Assembly: GCF_030816615.1 (NCBI RefSeq)
Contig: NZ_JAUSYD010000001.1
Coordinates: 4,486,501-4,550,500, forward strand
Direction: 5' to 3'
Source of the DNA: Streptomyces sp. B1I3
Lineage (GTDB): Bacteria; Actinomycetota; Actinomycetes; Streptomycetales; Streptomycetaceae
DNA length: 64,000 bases
Shown: positions 16,688 through 25,703 of the stretch, piece by piece
Layout: every line of letters begins with the position of its first letter
Numbering within the stretch: position 1 is the first letter of the stretch
Notes under the pieces: generated by a model
The model's database searches: none
Told to the model about the DNA's origin: nothing
What the model saw: the letters and a program-made list of their open reading frames with translations, nothing else
Program-made: the position numbers and the translations under genes

Positions 16688-16732
16688 GAGCGGGCGCTCC
16701 CCCGTACGTACGCGGGGACGCCCGTCCGGGCG
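16687..16732. terminator. Bidirectional hairpins between sulfurtransferase and ABC permease genes
   Basis: Three short inverted repeats follow the sulfurtransferase stop: GGAGC/GCTCC, CCCCG/CGGGG around TACGTACG, and GCCCG/CGGGC. They lie between convergent genes and probably end both transcripts. Confidence 0.5.
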
Positions 16733-16749
16733 CACCGGGCCGGGGCCTG

Positions 16750-19236
16750 TCACTCGCGGGCCCCGGCCGCCTCGACCGGCCGCGTACGCAGGGCCGCGAG
16801 CGCGGGCAGCACGGCGCAGACCGTGGCCAGCACGGCGCTCGCGCCGAGGACCGCGCCCACCGCCGACCAGGGCACGCTCACCGGGGAGTGCACGTGGAGC
16901 AGTCCCAGAGCGCCCCTGACTCCCAGCAGGTTCAGCCCGGCCACCGCACCGCCCAGGACGCCGCCCGCGGCCACCACCATCAGCGCCTCCACGGCCACCA
17001 GTCGCAGCACCTGCGGTTTCGTGGCCCCGGTGAGGCGGAGCACCGCCAGATCGCGTACGCGGTCCGAGGTGGCCATGACCAGGGTGTTCGCCAGGGCGAT
17101 CGCCGTGTACAGCAGGGCGATCCCCAGGATCAGCAGGAGACCGGCCCGCGTGTTGCCGCTGGTGCGGGGGTGGTGGGCCGCCACCCACTCGTCCTTCGTC
17201 AGGACCCGGGTGCCCGTCTCCCGTCCGGCCTTCTCCAGGAGGGTGCGGACGGCCATCCGGTCCGCTCCTTCGCGGAGTGCGATGTCGGCCCGGTCGATCA
17301 CCGCGCCGCCCGCGTTCCCCGGAGTCACGTACGCGCCGTTGCTGCCCGTCCCGACCCGCATCACCGCGACGACGCGCAGCGAGACCTTACGGCCGTCGCC
17401 CAGCCAGACACCGACGCGCTGACCCACCGTGTGCGTCGCCCATTCCTCGTTGACGACGATGGAGTCGTCGTCGAGGTCGGTGACGCGGCCCGAGACCAGC
17501 GGGAGGTGCGTGGTCGCGGCGAGGGCGGCGGGGTCGGCGGCGCGCGCCTGCGACCTGATGAGCGCGGTGTCCTCCTCGAGTACGGTCACGGCGGTGGAGC
17601 GTGAGGTGCTGACCACCACCCCGGGGATGTCCCGTACCCGCTGGACGAAGCGCGGGTCCAGCGGACCGTCCCCGCCGGCCACGTGGTCGGCGCCGATGGC
17701 TGCCGTCACCTCGGCGGCCTCGGCGTCGCCGATCGTGGCCACGGTGCCCAGCAGGGAGGCGGTCAGGGCGACGGTGATCAGGACCGGCGCGGCGACGGCG
17801 GCGGTGCGGCGGAGGCCCGCGGAGGCGTTCTGCCGGGCCAGCATGCCGGTCGCCCCCGGCAGTCGTGCGGGCAGCCAGGTGAGCAGGCGGGTCAGCGGAC
17901 GCAGGAGGAGCGGTGCCGTCAGTGCGCAGCCGACGATGATCCACAAGGGCTGCAGGATGTACGTCTTCCGCTTCAGTACGTCACCGGGATCGGTCACCAG
18001 GGACCAGCCCAGCAGCACCAGGCCGGTCAGCAGGACGGCGAGCCCGAGCAGCAGGCGGCTCGTCGGCATCGGCCGGCTGTCGACCGCCGACTCCCTGAGG
18101 GCCTCCACGGGCCGGATCCGCCCCGCACGGTGCGAGGAGACGACCACCCCGGCGAGCGCGACGCCCAGGCCCGTCCAGAAGGCCGTGTGCAGCGGCCAGT
18201 TCGCGTCGCCGATGGCGAACCGGGCCGGGGCCAGCCCCTCGCCGGCCAGCCATGCGGCCAGCCGCGGCGCGGCCGCCTCACCCAGCAGGCAGCCGAGGGC
18301 CGAGGCCAGCACGCCGATCACGGACGCCTCGGCGACGACCGTGCGCCGCACCTGACCGGGTGTGGCTCCCGCCGTACGGAGCAGTCCGAACTCCCTCCTG
18401 CGCTGGGCCACAGCGAAGGAGAACGTGGAGGCGACGACGAACACCGAGACGAAGCCGGTGATCCCCGCAGCGGTGCCGAGCATCGCGTTGACGGCCGTCA
18501 GCGCCTCGCTGTCCCGGTCCGGATCGGGGTCCGCCCTGCGCCGGTCGTCGCCGGTGAGGACGCTCATCGCGGAAACGGTCCTGGCCAGGGTGCGGACGGC
18601 GTCCGCGTCGGCGTGCACGGTCACCGCGTCGATGGCGGGGTGGACGCGGGCGGCCTCGGCGTCGCTGAAGAACACCGCTGTCTCGAAGCCGGCGTCCGCC
18701 ACGGTGCCCACGACCGTCCGCACCGCGGGGCCACCCGCGGCTTCCGGCGTGGTGACCCGGACCCGCTCGCCCGCCCGCAGGCCCGTACCGGCGTGCGCCG
18801 TCACGACGATCTCGTCGGCCGCCCGGGGAGCACGGCCGGAGGTGAGGCGGTAGGGGGTGGCGGCGGCGACGGACCACGGGTGGCCGACCACTCCGTCCCG
18901 GGCGTGGTGACCGCCCAGGCCCACAGGGAAGGTGCGGTCCTCGGACGTACGCCCCAGTCCGGCGAGTGCGGCGGCCAGGGCCCGCGGCACCGGCCGCGGG
19001 GTGGAGAGCCTGGAGGTACGGACCCCGACGGGCGTCGCGACCCGCAGGGTGTCCGAGGCCCGCACCACGACCGGGGCCGCGGCGAAACGCTCCGGGCCGC
19101 GCTCCGGCGCGTCGAAGGTGGCCGCCAGCGCCAGGCCCGTCATGGCGATCAGCCCGACGCCGAGGGCGAGTGAGACGAAGGAGCCCACGAAGGTGACCCA
19201 GCGGGCCCGCATCGAACGCAGTGCCAGGCTCAGCAC
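16750..19236 (-). CDS. ABC transporter permease with two FtsX domains
   Basis: This 828-residue MacB/LolE-like permease has an N-terminal transmembrane helix, a large extracytoplasmic domain (about 45-230), three helices (about 250-390), a second helix and extracytoplasmic domain, and a final three-helix FtsX block. The duplicated layout is common in actinobacterial permeases for antimicrobial peptides or lipids. It starts with GTG 19236, which overlaps the ATPase stop in GTGCTGA. The ATPase, the permease and a divergent two-component system form the classic peptide- or envelope-stress-sensing module. The substrate is unknown. Confidence 0.9.
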   Translation of the reverse strand: MLSLALRSMRARWVTFVGSFVSLALGVGLIAMTGLALAATFDAPERGPERFAAAPVVVRASDTLRVATPVGVRTSRLSTPRPVPRALAAALAGLGRTSEDRTFPVGLGGHHARDGVVGHPWSVAAATPYRLTSGRAPRAADEIVVTAHAGTGLRAGERVRVTTPEAAGGPAVRTVVGTVADAGFETAVFFSDAEAARVHPAIDAVTVHADADAVRTLARTVSAMSVLTGDDRRRADPDPDRDSEALTAVNAMLGTAAGITGFVSVFVVASTFSFAVAQRRREFGLLRTAGATPGQVRRTVVAEASVIGVLASALGCLLGEAAAPRLAAWLAGEGLAPARFAIGDANWPLHTAFWTGLGVALAGVVVSSHRAGRIRPVEALRESAVDSRPMPTSRLLLGLAVLLTGLVLLGWSLVTDPGDVLKRKTYILQPLWIIVGCALTAPLLLRPLTRLLTWLPARLPGATGMLARQNASAGLRRTAAVAAPVLITVALTASLLGTVATIGDAEAAEVTAAIGADHVAGGDGPLDPRFVQRVRDIPGVVVSTSRSTAVTVLEEDTALIRSQARAADPAALAATTHLPLVSGRVTDLDDDSIVVNEEWATHTVGQRVGVWLGDGRKVSLRVVAVMRVGTGSNGAYVTPGNAGGAVIDRADIALREGADRMAVRTLLEKAGRETGTRVLTKDEWVAAHHPRTSGNTRAGLLLILGIALLYTAIALANTLVMATSDRVRDLAVLRLTGATKPQVLRLVAVEALMVVAAGGVLGGAVAGLNLLGVRGALGLLHVHSPVSVPWSAVGAVLGASAVLATVCAVLPALAALRTRPVEAAGARE

Positions 19237-19982
19237 GGGACCACCGCCAGGCGGGTCATGCGCGCGGCGACCTGTTCGGCGGTGGGGTCGGGCAGTTCGT
19301 CCCGGACGGATCCGTCGGCGAGGAAGACCACCCGGTCCGCGTAGGAGGCGGCCACCGGGTCGTGCGTCACCATGACCACCGTCTGGCCGCCGTCGGCCAT
19401 CGACCGCAGCAGCGTCAGGACCTCCCGGCCGGTCTGCGAGTCGAGTGCCCCGGTCGGCTCGTCACCGAACAGGACCTCGGGGCGGGTGATCAACGCCCGT
19501 GCGAGGGCTACGCGTTGCTGCTGGCCGCCGGACATCTCGCCCGGGCGGTGCCGGGCCCGGGCGCCCAGCCCGACCCGCTCCAGCACGGCGCGCACCTCGG
19601 ACCGCTTCGGCCGGCGGCCCGCGAGCCGGAGCGGGAGCGCCACATTCTGCTCCGCGGTGAGCGCGGGCAGCAGGTTGAAGGCCTGGAAGACGAACCCAAT
19701 GCGTTCGCGGCGCAGCAGCGTCAGCCGCCGTTCGCCGAGCGCGGTCAGATCCGTGTCCCCCAGGAACACCCGGCCGGCCGTCGGCCGGTCCAGACCGGCC
19801 GTGCACTGGAGCAGCGTCGACTTCCCCGAGCCGGAGGGGCCCATGATCGCGGTGAAGGAGCCCCGGGGAAAGGTGAGGCTGACGTCGTCCAGGGCGGTGA
19901 CCACGTCGGACGCCTTGCCGAAGGTCCGGGTGACGGAGTCGAGCCGGACGGCCGGCGGGGTGTCGGCTGGTTGCTGAGTCAT
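19230..19982 (-). CDS. ABC transporter ATP-binding protein (MacB/LolD type)
   Basis: This 250-residue nucleotide-binding subunit serves the adjacent FtsX permease. Motifs are Walker A GPSGSGKST, Q-loop in GFVFQAFNLLP, signature MSGGQQQRVALARAL, Walker B EVLFGDEPTGALD, and switch histidine in VMVTHD. The FQ-NLLP context is typical of MacB/LolD-like ATPases. ATG 19982 matches the family start. Its upstream region is shared with the divergent sensor kinase gene and contains an 18-bp palindrome. Confidence 0.92.
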   Translation of the reverse strand: MTQQPADTPPAVRLDSVTRTFGKASDVVTALDDVSLTFPRGSFTAIMGPSGSGKSTLLQCTAGLDRPTAGRVFLGDTDLTALGERRLTLLRRERIGFVFQAFNLLPALTAEQNVALPLRLAGRRPKRSEVRAVLERVGLGARARHRPGEMSGGQQQRVALARALITRPEVLFGDEPTGALDSQTGREVLTLLRSMADGGQTVVMVTHDPVAASYADRVVFLADGSVRDELPDPTAEQVAARMTRLAVVPC

Positions 19983-20040
19983 GGGTCCAAGCCAACCGGG
20001 GACGGGAAGCGCGCGCATCGCAGCGGGCAGGGGTCAGCGG

Positions 20041-20058
20041 GGTGGAGCCGGCTCCACC
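20041..20058. promoter_or_regulatory. 18-bp perfect palindrome, candidate operator between ABC transporter and two-component system
   Basis: GGTGGAGCCGGCTCCACC is identical on both strands and sits in the 133-bp gap between the divergent ATPase and sensor kinase genes. A binding site for the cognate NarL/LuxR-type response regulator is the simplest reading. Confidence 0.45.
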
Positions 20059-20115
20059 TCCGGCCCCCCGCCAATCGGGTGGCAGCGCCCCGTCCGCGCT
20101 GTCTACCGTGCGCTC

Positions 20116-21405
20116 ATGAGCTCACCCACCCTCCGGCAGGCCCTCCGCCGCCCCCGCTACCTCCTCGGCGGCTGGCCGTGGCGCGCGGCCTTCTACCTGC
20201 TGAGTGGCGTCCCTGCCGGACTGGCCCTCCTCGCGGCCGTCCTGCTGCTGGCCGTGGTGGGCGGCGCACTGACGTTCGTACTCGTCGGTCTGCCGCTGTT
20301 GCTGATGCTCGCCCTCATCGGCATCCCGGTGGCCGCTGTGGAGCGGTACAGGCTGCGGCTGCTGGATCCCGCCCCTCTCGTCGATCCGCACCGGACACCG
20401 GGACGCCCCGGACTGCAGGCGTGGCTGCGCACGCGGTTGGGGGAGCGCGTCACCTGGCGGGAGTTCGGGTTCGCGCTGCTCTTCGCCTGTGTGCTGTGGC
20501 CCGTGGACGGACTGGTCGCCGGGAGCGTGCTCGTGGTGTGCGGGGGGCTGCTGGCGACACCCGTCGTCATGGCGGCCGTCACCGACGGGGAGGAGGTGCG
20601 GGTGCTGAAGCTCTACCTGGCCGACTCGTATCCGCAGGCGTTCGCCCTCGCGCTGCTCGGGCTGGTCCTGCTGCCGCTCCTCGCCTACCCGTTGGGATGG
20701 GCGGCGGTGGCGCGCGGGGCGCTGACCCGGCGGCTGCTGTCCGCGGCGCCGAGCGAAGCCGACGCCCGTATCGAGGAGCTGGGGCGCTCCCGCAAGCGCC
20801 TGGTGGACGCCTTCGAGGCGGAGCGCCGCCGGATCGAGCGGGATCTGCACGACGGTGCCCAGCAGCGGCTCGTGGCGCTGTCGATGACCCTGGGACTCGC
20901 GAGGCTGGAGGGCCCGGCCGAACCGCTGGGCAGCCTGCTGGCCAAGGCGCAGGAGGAGGCGGGGGTGGTTCTGGTCGAGATCAGGGAGCTCATCCGCGGT
21001 ATCCACCCGCAGGTGCTCACCGACCGCGGCCTGGCCGCCGCCGTCGAGGACCTCGCGGACCGCTCGGCCGTACCGGTCGATGTGGACCTCGATCTCGCGG
21101 AACGGCTGCCACAACCCGTCGAGACGGCCGCCTACTTCGCGGTCTGTGAGGCGCTGGCCAATGTGGCCAAGCACAGTGGGGCGAGCCTGGCGCGGGTGAC
21201 TGGCCGGGCGGACGGGGAGCGGCTGACCGTCGAGGTGCGCGACGACGGGAGGGGCGGCGCGGGGACGGCAGGCGGCAGCGGGCTGCAGGGGGTTGCCGAC
21301 CGTCTCTCGGTGCTGGACGGTCACCTGATAATCTCCAGCCCGCCCGGCGGGCCGACGGTGTTCCGGCTGGACGTCCCCTGCTCCCCCGCCCACCTGGTCG
21401 AATGA
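20116..21405 (+). CDS. Two-component sensor histidine kinase (NarL/DesK family)
   Basis: This 429-residue membrane kinase has an N-terminal sensor region of about four transmembrane segments (residues 20-195, the putative-sensor fold common in Streptomyces), a HisKA_3 dimerisation helix with phospho-acceptor H245 in RRIERDLHDGAQQRL, and a HATPase_c domain with N-box EALANVAKHS and G-box DDGRGGAG followed by GLQGVADR. ATG 20116 follows the divergent promoter region. It probably senses envelope damage or a peptide and signals to the response regulator six bases downstream, controlling the divergent ABC transporter. Confidence 0.92.
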   Translation: MSSPTLRQALRRPRYLLGGWPWRAAFYLLSGVPAGLALLAAVLLLAVVGGALTFVLVGLPLLLMLALIGIPVAAVERYRLRLLDPAPLVDPHRTPGRPGLQAWLRTRLGERVTWREFGFALLFACVLWPVDGLVAGSVLVVCGGLLATPVVMAAVTDGEEVRVLKLYLADSYPQAFALALLGLVLLPLLAYPLGWAAVARGALTRRLLSAAPSEADARIEELGRSRKRLVDAFEAERRRIERDLHDGAQQRLVALSMTLGLARLEGPAEPLGSLLAKAQEEAGVVLVEIRELIRGIHPQVLTDRGLAAAVEDLADRSAVPVDVDLDLAERLPQPVETAAYFAVCEALANVAKHSGASLARVTGRADGERLTVEVRDDGRGGAGTAGGSGLQGVADRLSVLDGHLIISSPPGGPTVFRLDVPCSPAHLVE

Positions 21406-21411
21406 GGGTCA

Positions 21412-22056
21412 ATGCTGCGCATCGTGCTGGCCGAGGACAGCGTGCTCCTGAGAGAGGGCCTCATCGGCCTGCTGGAGCGGTTCGGCCACCGGGTGGTCGC
21501 CGGGGTCGGCTCCGCCGGTGAGCTGACCGGGGCGGTCACCGAGCACCGCCCGGACATCGTGGTGACGGACGTGCGGATGCCGCCCGGTTTCTCCGACGAG
21601 GGCCTCAGGGCCGCCGTCGCCCTGCGGCGGACGACGCCCCGGCTGCCCGTCCTGGTCCTGAGCCAGTACGTCCAGCGGTCCTACGCCGAGGAGTTGCTGG
21701 ACACCGGCGACGGTACGGGCGTGGGCTACCTCCTCAAGGAAAGGGTCGGAAAGGTCGAGGAGTTCGTCGACGCGCTCCAGCGGGTGGCGGACGGGGGCAC
21801 GGTCGTCGACCCCGAGGTGGTGCGCCAGTTGCTCAGACATCGCCGCGACCCGCTGTCCAGGCTGACCGCCCGGGAACAGGAGGTGCTGGCGCTGATGGCG
21901 GAGGGCCGGTCGAACGCCTCGGTCGCCGAGGCGCTGACGGTCAGTGAGGGAACGGTCAGCAAGCACTTCGGCTCGATCCTCACCAAGCTCGACCTGACCG
22001 TGACCGACGCGACGAACCGGCGGGTCCTGGCCGTCCTGACCTATCTCCGGAAGTAA
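21412..22056 (+). CDS. LuxR/NarL-family response regulator
   Basis: This 214-residue protein has a receiver domain (acidic pair E8-D9, phospho-acceptor D53 in VVTDVRMPP, K109 in YLLKERV) and a C-terminal LuxR-type helix-turn-helix (LTAREQEVLALMAEGRSNASVAEAL, then VSEGTVSKHFGSILTKL). It is cognate to the preceding kinase, with a 6-bp gap. The likely target is the 18-bp palindrome in front of the kinase and transporter genes. The 85 bp after the stop are C/G-rich and hold nothing else. Confidence 0.94.
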   Translation: MLRIVLAEDSVLLREGLIGLLERFGHRVVAGVGSAGELTGAVTEHRPDIVVTDVRMPPGFSDEGLRAAVALRRTTPRLPVLVLSQYVQRSYAEELLDTGDGTGVGYLLKERVGKVEEFVDALQRVADGGTVVDPEVVRQLLRHRRDPLSRLTAREQEVLALMAEGRSNASVAEALTVSEGTVSKHFGSILTKLDLTVTDATNRRVLAVLTYLRK

Positions 22057-22141
22057 CCCGGCCCGCCCCCGGCCGTCCACCGGCCGGTTCTGCCCGCAGT
22101 CCGTTCCCCGCCCCGCCGGCCGCCCCCGGCCGTTCCTCACG

Positions 22142-22822
22142 TCAGCCAGCCAGCCGTGCCACCAGAGCGGCCGCCTCGTCCAGCACCACCCTTTCCCGCG
22201 CCGTGAGCCGGGGATCCGCCGCACGGCGGGCGGTGGCCGCAGTGAGGGAGCCGGCGGGAACGCCGCCGTCGTCGGCGAGCCGCGACAGCAGCTCCGCGAG
22301 CAGGTCCCGGACCCGCCCGCCCCCGGCGGCCGGCGGGGCGAGGGCGACCTGCGCGAGGATCAGCGAGGACATGGCGCGATCCAGGGCGGGTGGTCCCTCG
22401 GCCGCCGTGCACCAGTCGATGACGACGGCTCCGCCCGGTGTCAGCACCACGTTCTCCGGATGCAGGTCCAGGTGCAGGATCCGGTCCTCGGGGTCCTGGG
22501 AGAGCCTCGGCGGGATCGCGTGGAGCTCCCGCAGGAGCCTCGCCAGCAGTGCGCCGCCCTCGCGCGCGCCGAGCGTCCCCGCCAGCAGAGCCTCGGCCAT
22601 CGTCGGGCCGGTCAGCCGCTGTATCACCAGGTCCGTCGGCTGCGGCGCGTCGCCGGGCGGGCCGATGCGGGGGACCGGGAAGCCGGAGGCCGAGAGGTAC
22701 GACATCACCGCCAGTTCGTCGACGGTGTCGGCGTCGCAGCGGTGACGGCGCAGGACCCAGGGGCCGTCGAGTGCGTACACATCGGCGGTGCGTCCCGAAC
22801 CCAGCAGAGGGCCTATGCGCAT
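22142..22822 (-). CDS. Aminoglycoside phosphotransferase/choline kinase-fold protein
   Basis: This 226-residue protein-kinase-like phosphotransferase has the APH catalytic loop HLDLHPENVVL (D as base) and the metal-binding D in VVIDWC. The N-terminal lobe (RIGPLLGSGRTADVYAL, then WVLRRHR) is short, so it belongs with small actinobacterial APH-family proteins rather than true aminoglycoside resistance enzymes, which are longer. The substrate is unknown, and resistance cannot be claimed. ATG 22822 has only a weak ribosome site. Confidence 0.75.
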   Translation of the reverse strand: MRIGPLLGSGRTADVYALDGPWVLRRHRCDADTVDELAVMSYLSASGFPVPRIGPPGDAPQPTDLVIQRLTGPTMAEALLAGTLGAREGGALLARLLRELHAIPPRLSQDPEDRILHLDLHPENVVLTPGGAVVIDWCTAAEGPPALDRAMSSLILAQVALAPPAAGGGRVRDLLAELLSRLADDGGVPAGSLTAATARRAADPRLTARERVVLDEAAALVARLAG

Positions 22823-22859
22823 GGGAGGAAACCTACCCGGGCCACCGTGCCCGGGGGAG

Positions 22860-23915
22860 TCACCAGCGCATGTGGACGTCCTCGGCCCAGCCCAGGAGCC
22901 GCTCCACGGCGATCTCGGTGCCGTCGTCGGTGCGGATGCGGCCGTCGTAGTGGCCGAAGCACTGGTCGGTGCGGTTGGCGATCAGCCCGACGTCCGTACG
23001 GGCCGACCGGTTGTGGAACGGGGTGAACGTCAGGTCCACCTGGTCGGACGACGGTGTACGGACGGTCCAGGGGGCCAGGAGGTCGGAGGGGGACCAGTGC
23101 CAGTCCAGCTCCTCGCCGATCTTGGTGATCCTGCCGTCCACACAGAGGCCGTTCTCCGTGGAACCGGTGCCCGCCGTCCATCGGCCGCCGAACTGGAGCC
23201 CGACCGTGTGCCCGTCGGTGCGTCCGGAGGCCGCACCCCAGTTCCAGTCGACCGTGCGGGGCCAGCGTCCGCGGCCGTGGTCCAGGACGGCCCAGGTCTC
23301 GTTGCCCTCCCCGCCGAACGTCAGGATCTCGTTGCCGATCCGGACCCGGCCGGAGGCGGGGAGCGCGGTGTGCTTGGAGGTGTACTGGAAGCGCTGCTCG
23401 CTCCACGGCACGACCACGGAGAGCGACTCGTGGCCGTCGGGTCGCCCGACCAGCAGGCCCACCTCCAGAGGGCTCCGGTCCGGCGTCAGACAGCGGGCGC
23501 GCAGCCGGGTTCCGGCGTTCTCGTCGCGGATCTCGATGCGGACCTTGCCACCCGTCGGCCGGGCCGGGCCCACCACCACGTCCTCGGAGCCGGGCGCCCC
23601 GGCGACGGTGTCCGGGAGGCGGACGCCCCGGCCGGCCGGAACGACCGAGGAGCACTCCAGCTCGCGGCCCCCGGGCCCGAACTCCAGGACGTAGATCGTG
23701 TTCAGCGCCAGGAAGTCCAGGTCGCTCACGGTCAGTGCCACCAGATGGGTGGGTGTGGTGACGCACCAGTACTCCCACCGCTTGGTCCGGCCCCAGCCAC
23801 GCAGATTGGCGCGGTGCACAGGCCGCCTCGACCAGCCGACCGCCGCCCGGTTGAGGCTGCCGTCCGGCAGGCAGAGGTCGACGGGCTCCGTGATCTCGTG
23901 CTCGTGCGTCGCCAT
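22860..23915 (-). CDS. DUF2804 family protein
   Basis: This 351-residue soluble protein matches the DUF2804 layout: an N-terminal NRAAVGWSRRPVHRANLRGWGRTKRWEYWCV block, a beta-rich middle, and the DWNWGAASGRTDG segment, ending in ERLLGWAEDVHMRW. The family resembles lipocalin-like or lipid-modifying beta proteins, and its function is unknown. There is no signal peptide. It is monocistronic, 37 bp upstream of the phosphotransferase gene on the same strand, so the two may be co-transcribed. Confidence 0.8.
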   Translation of the reverse strand: MATHEHEITEPVDLCLPDGSLNRAAVGWSRRPVHRANLRGWGRTKRWEYWCVTTPTHLVALTVSDLDFLALNTIYVLEFGPGGRELECSSVVPAGRGVRLPDTVAGAPGSEDVVVGPARPTGGKVRIEIRDENAGTRLRARCLTPDRSPLEVGLLVGRPDGHESLSVVVPWSEQRFQYTSKHTALPASGRVRIGNEILTFGGEGNETWAVLDHGRGRWPRTVDWNWGAASGRTDGHTVGLQFGGRWTAGTGSTENGLCVDGRITKIGEELDWHWSPSDLLAPWTVRTPSSDQVDLTFTPFHNRSARTDVGLIANRTDQCFGHYDGRIRTDDGTEIAVERLLGWAEDVHMRW

Positions 23916-24157
23916 GGCCGGAGCCTATAGCGGGCACGGCCCGCACCCCGGTACGGCTCCGGCGTGGTGCGACCCACGCGCAGGGCGGGGCGCGGCCGGG
24001 GCCGGGACACCGGCGCAGGTGCCCCCCATAACGCGGCGGTAGGGGGCGGGCGGGATCTCCTCGGGCGGAGCGCGCGCGGCTACGTTTTCGGCAGTTCCCC
24101 CACCTCCTGCCGGACTCCGCCCCCGGAGCCCAACACCCCTGAAGCAAGGAGACCCAC

Positions 24158-25528
24158 GTGGAGAGCACCGTGCTCCGCAGACGCGCACTCGCCGCAGGTA
24201 CCGCCGCCGTGGCGGTGGGTGCGCTCGCCCTCGCCGGTCCGACCGGCATCGCCTCGGCCGGGCAGCCGGGCAGTGCCGTTCCGGCCGCCGACGACCGTCT
24301 CTCACCGGGCCTGCTCGAGGCCCTGCGGCGCGACCTCGGCCTCGACGCGGGCGAGGCGAGAGCCCGGACAGGCAACGAGTACCGGGCGGCGGCCGTCGCC
24401 GCGAGGCTGGAGAAGTCCCTCGGCGCCGACTTCGCCGGGGCCCGCGTGAGTGGTGACTCGGCCGTCCTCACCGTCGCCACCACCGACCGTGCCGACGTCA
24501 CGCGCATCACCGCCGCCGGCGCCCGGGCCGAGGTCGTCAGCCACGGCCTGGACCGTCTCGACGCGGTCAAGTCGGCCCTGGACGCGGTGGCACTGGAGAA
24601 GGCGCCGAAGGACGTGCCCTCCTGGTACGTCGACGTGCGCGCCAACCGCGTCGTCGTCAACGCCGCCCGCACCGCGGCGGCGGACCGCTTCCTGACCGCC
24701 GCAGGCGTCCCCCGCGGCCTGGTGCGGGTCGTGCGTTCGGCCGAACAGCCCCGCACGTACGCGGACCTGCGCGGCGGCGACGCGTACTACATGAACGGAT
24801 CGGGCCGCTGTTCCATAGGTTTCCCGGTCAGGCGCGGGACCCAGGACGGTTTCGTCAGCGCCGGTCACTGCGGCACCCCGGGCGTGACCACCAGCGGCGT
24901 CGACCAGCGGGCGCAGGGCTCCTTCCAGGGCTCCACCTTCCCCGGCCGCGACTACTCCTGGGTCGCGGTCAACGCCAACTGGACACCGCGCGCCCTGGTG
25001 AACGGCTACGGCAACGGCGACGTGACCGTCGCCGGCTCCACCCAGGCCCTGGTGGGCTCGTCCGTCTGCCGCTCAGGTTCCACCACCGGCTGGCACTGCG
25101 GCACCGTCCAGCAGCACAACACCAGCGTCACCTACCAGGAAGGCACCGTCTCGGGGGTGACACGCACCGACGTGTGTGCCGAACCAGGCGACTCCGGAGG
25201 CTCGTTCGTCTCCGGCAGTCAGGCGCAGGGCGTCACCTCCGGCGGCTCCGGGAACTGCTCCCAGGGCGGTACGACGTACTACCAGCCGGTCAACCCGGCG
25301 CTCTCCGCGTTCGGCCTCACCCTCGTCACCAGCGGTACGCCGACCGACCCGCCCACCGACCCGACGGACCCGCCGACCGAGCCGGGCGGTACCTGGGCCG
25401 CCGGTACGACGTACGCGGCCGGCGCGGTGGTGACGTACGGCGGAGCGGGCTACCGCTGCCTGCAGGGCCACCGGGCACAGGCCGGCTGGCAACCGCCGAA
25501 CGTGCCCGCGCTGTGGCAGCGGGTCTGA
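24158..25528 (+). CDS. Secreted S1 serine protease (streptogrisin C-like) with C-terminal chitin-binding domain
   Basis: This 456-residue preproenzyme has a signal peptide at 1-34 ending ASAG, an alpha-lytic-protease-type pro-region at about 45-200, a mature chymotrypsin-fold domain at about 202-390, a TDPPTDPTDPPTEPGG linker, and a CBM5/12 chitin-binding module at 411-456 (TWAAGTTYAAG, then YRCLQGH). The triad is H237 (SAGHC), D265 (RDYSW) and S346 (GDSGG). Cysteine pairs are as in streptogrisins. The chitin-binding module should tether the protease to fungal or insect chitin, as in streptogrisin C. It is monocistronic, 241 bp from the divergent DUF2804 gene. Confidence 0.93.
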   Translation: MESTVLRRRALAAGTAAVAVGALALAGPTGIASAGQPGSAVPAADDRLSPGLLEALRRDLGLDAGEARARTGNEYRAAAVAARLEKSLGADFAGARVSGDSAVLTVATTDRADVTRITAAGARAEVVSHGLDRLDAVKSALDAVALEKAPKDVPSWYVDVRANRVVVNAARTAAADRFLTAAGVPRGLVRVVRSAEQPRTYADLRGGDAYYMNGSGRCSIGFPVRRGTQDGFVSAGHCGTPGVTTSGVDQRAQGSFQGSTFPGRDYSWVAVNANWTPRALVNGYGNGDVTVAGSTQALVGSSVCRSGSTTGWHCGTVQQHNTSVTYQEGTVSGVTRTDVCAEPGDSGGSFVSGSQAQGVTSGGSGNCSQGGTTYYQPVNPALSAFGLTLVTSGTPTDPPTDPTDPPTEPGGTWAAGTTYAAGAVVTYGGAGYRCLQGHRAQAGWQPPNVPALWQRV

Positions 25529-25529
25529 T

Positions 25530-25634
25530 CCGCACGTTCCGCGTCCGCACGTTCCGCGTCCGCACGTCCCGCGTCCGCACGTCCCGCGTCCGCACGTCCC
25601 GCGTCCGCACGTCCCGCGTCCGCACGTCCCTGCT
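25530..25634 (+). repeat. 15-bp direct tandem repeat between two chitin-binding genes
   Basis: Seven head-to-tail copies of a 15-bp unit (CCGCACGTCCCGCGT) begin two bases after the protease stop. Copies 1 and 2 have TTCC in place of TCCC, copies 3-6 are identical, and copy 7 degenerates at its end. There is no reading frame of interest across it. It fills most of the gap before the dioxygenase gene. Confidence 0.9.
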
Positions 25635-25703
25635 CCGGGGAGTCCGGGTACCGGGCACACCACACACACACCACCGAGTGCCGAGCACACCGAGGAAGCA
25701 GCC

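Noticed and set aside
22142..22822. Aminoglycoside resistance gene
   Set aside because: Only the generic APH catalytic loop is present and the protein is shorter than true resistance enzymes; the family is common as housekeeping kinases in Streptomyces.
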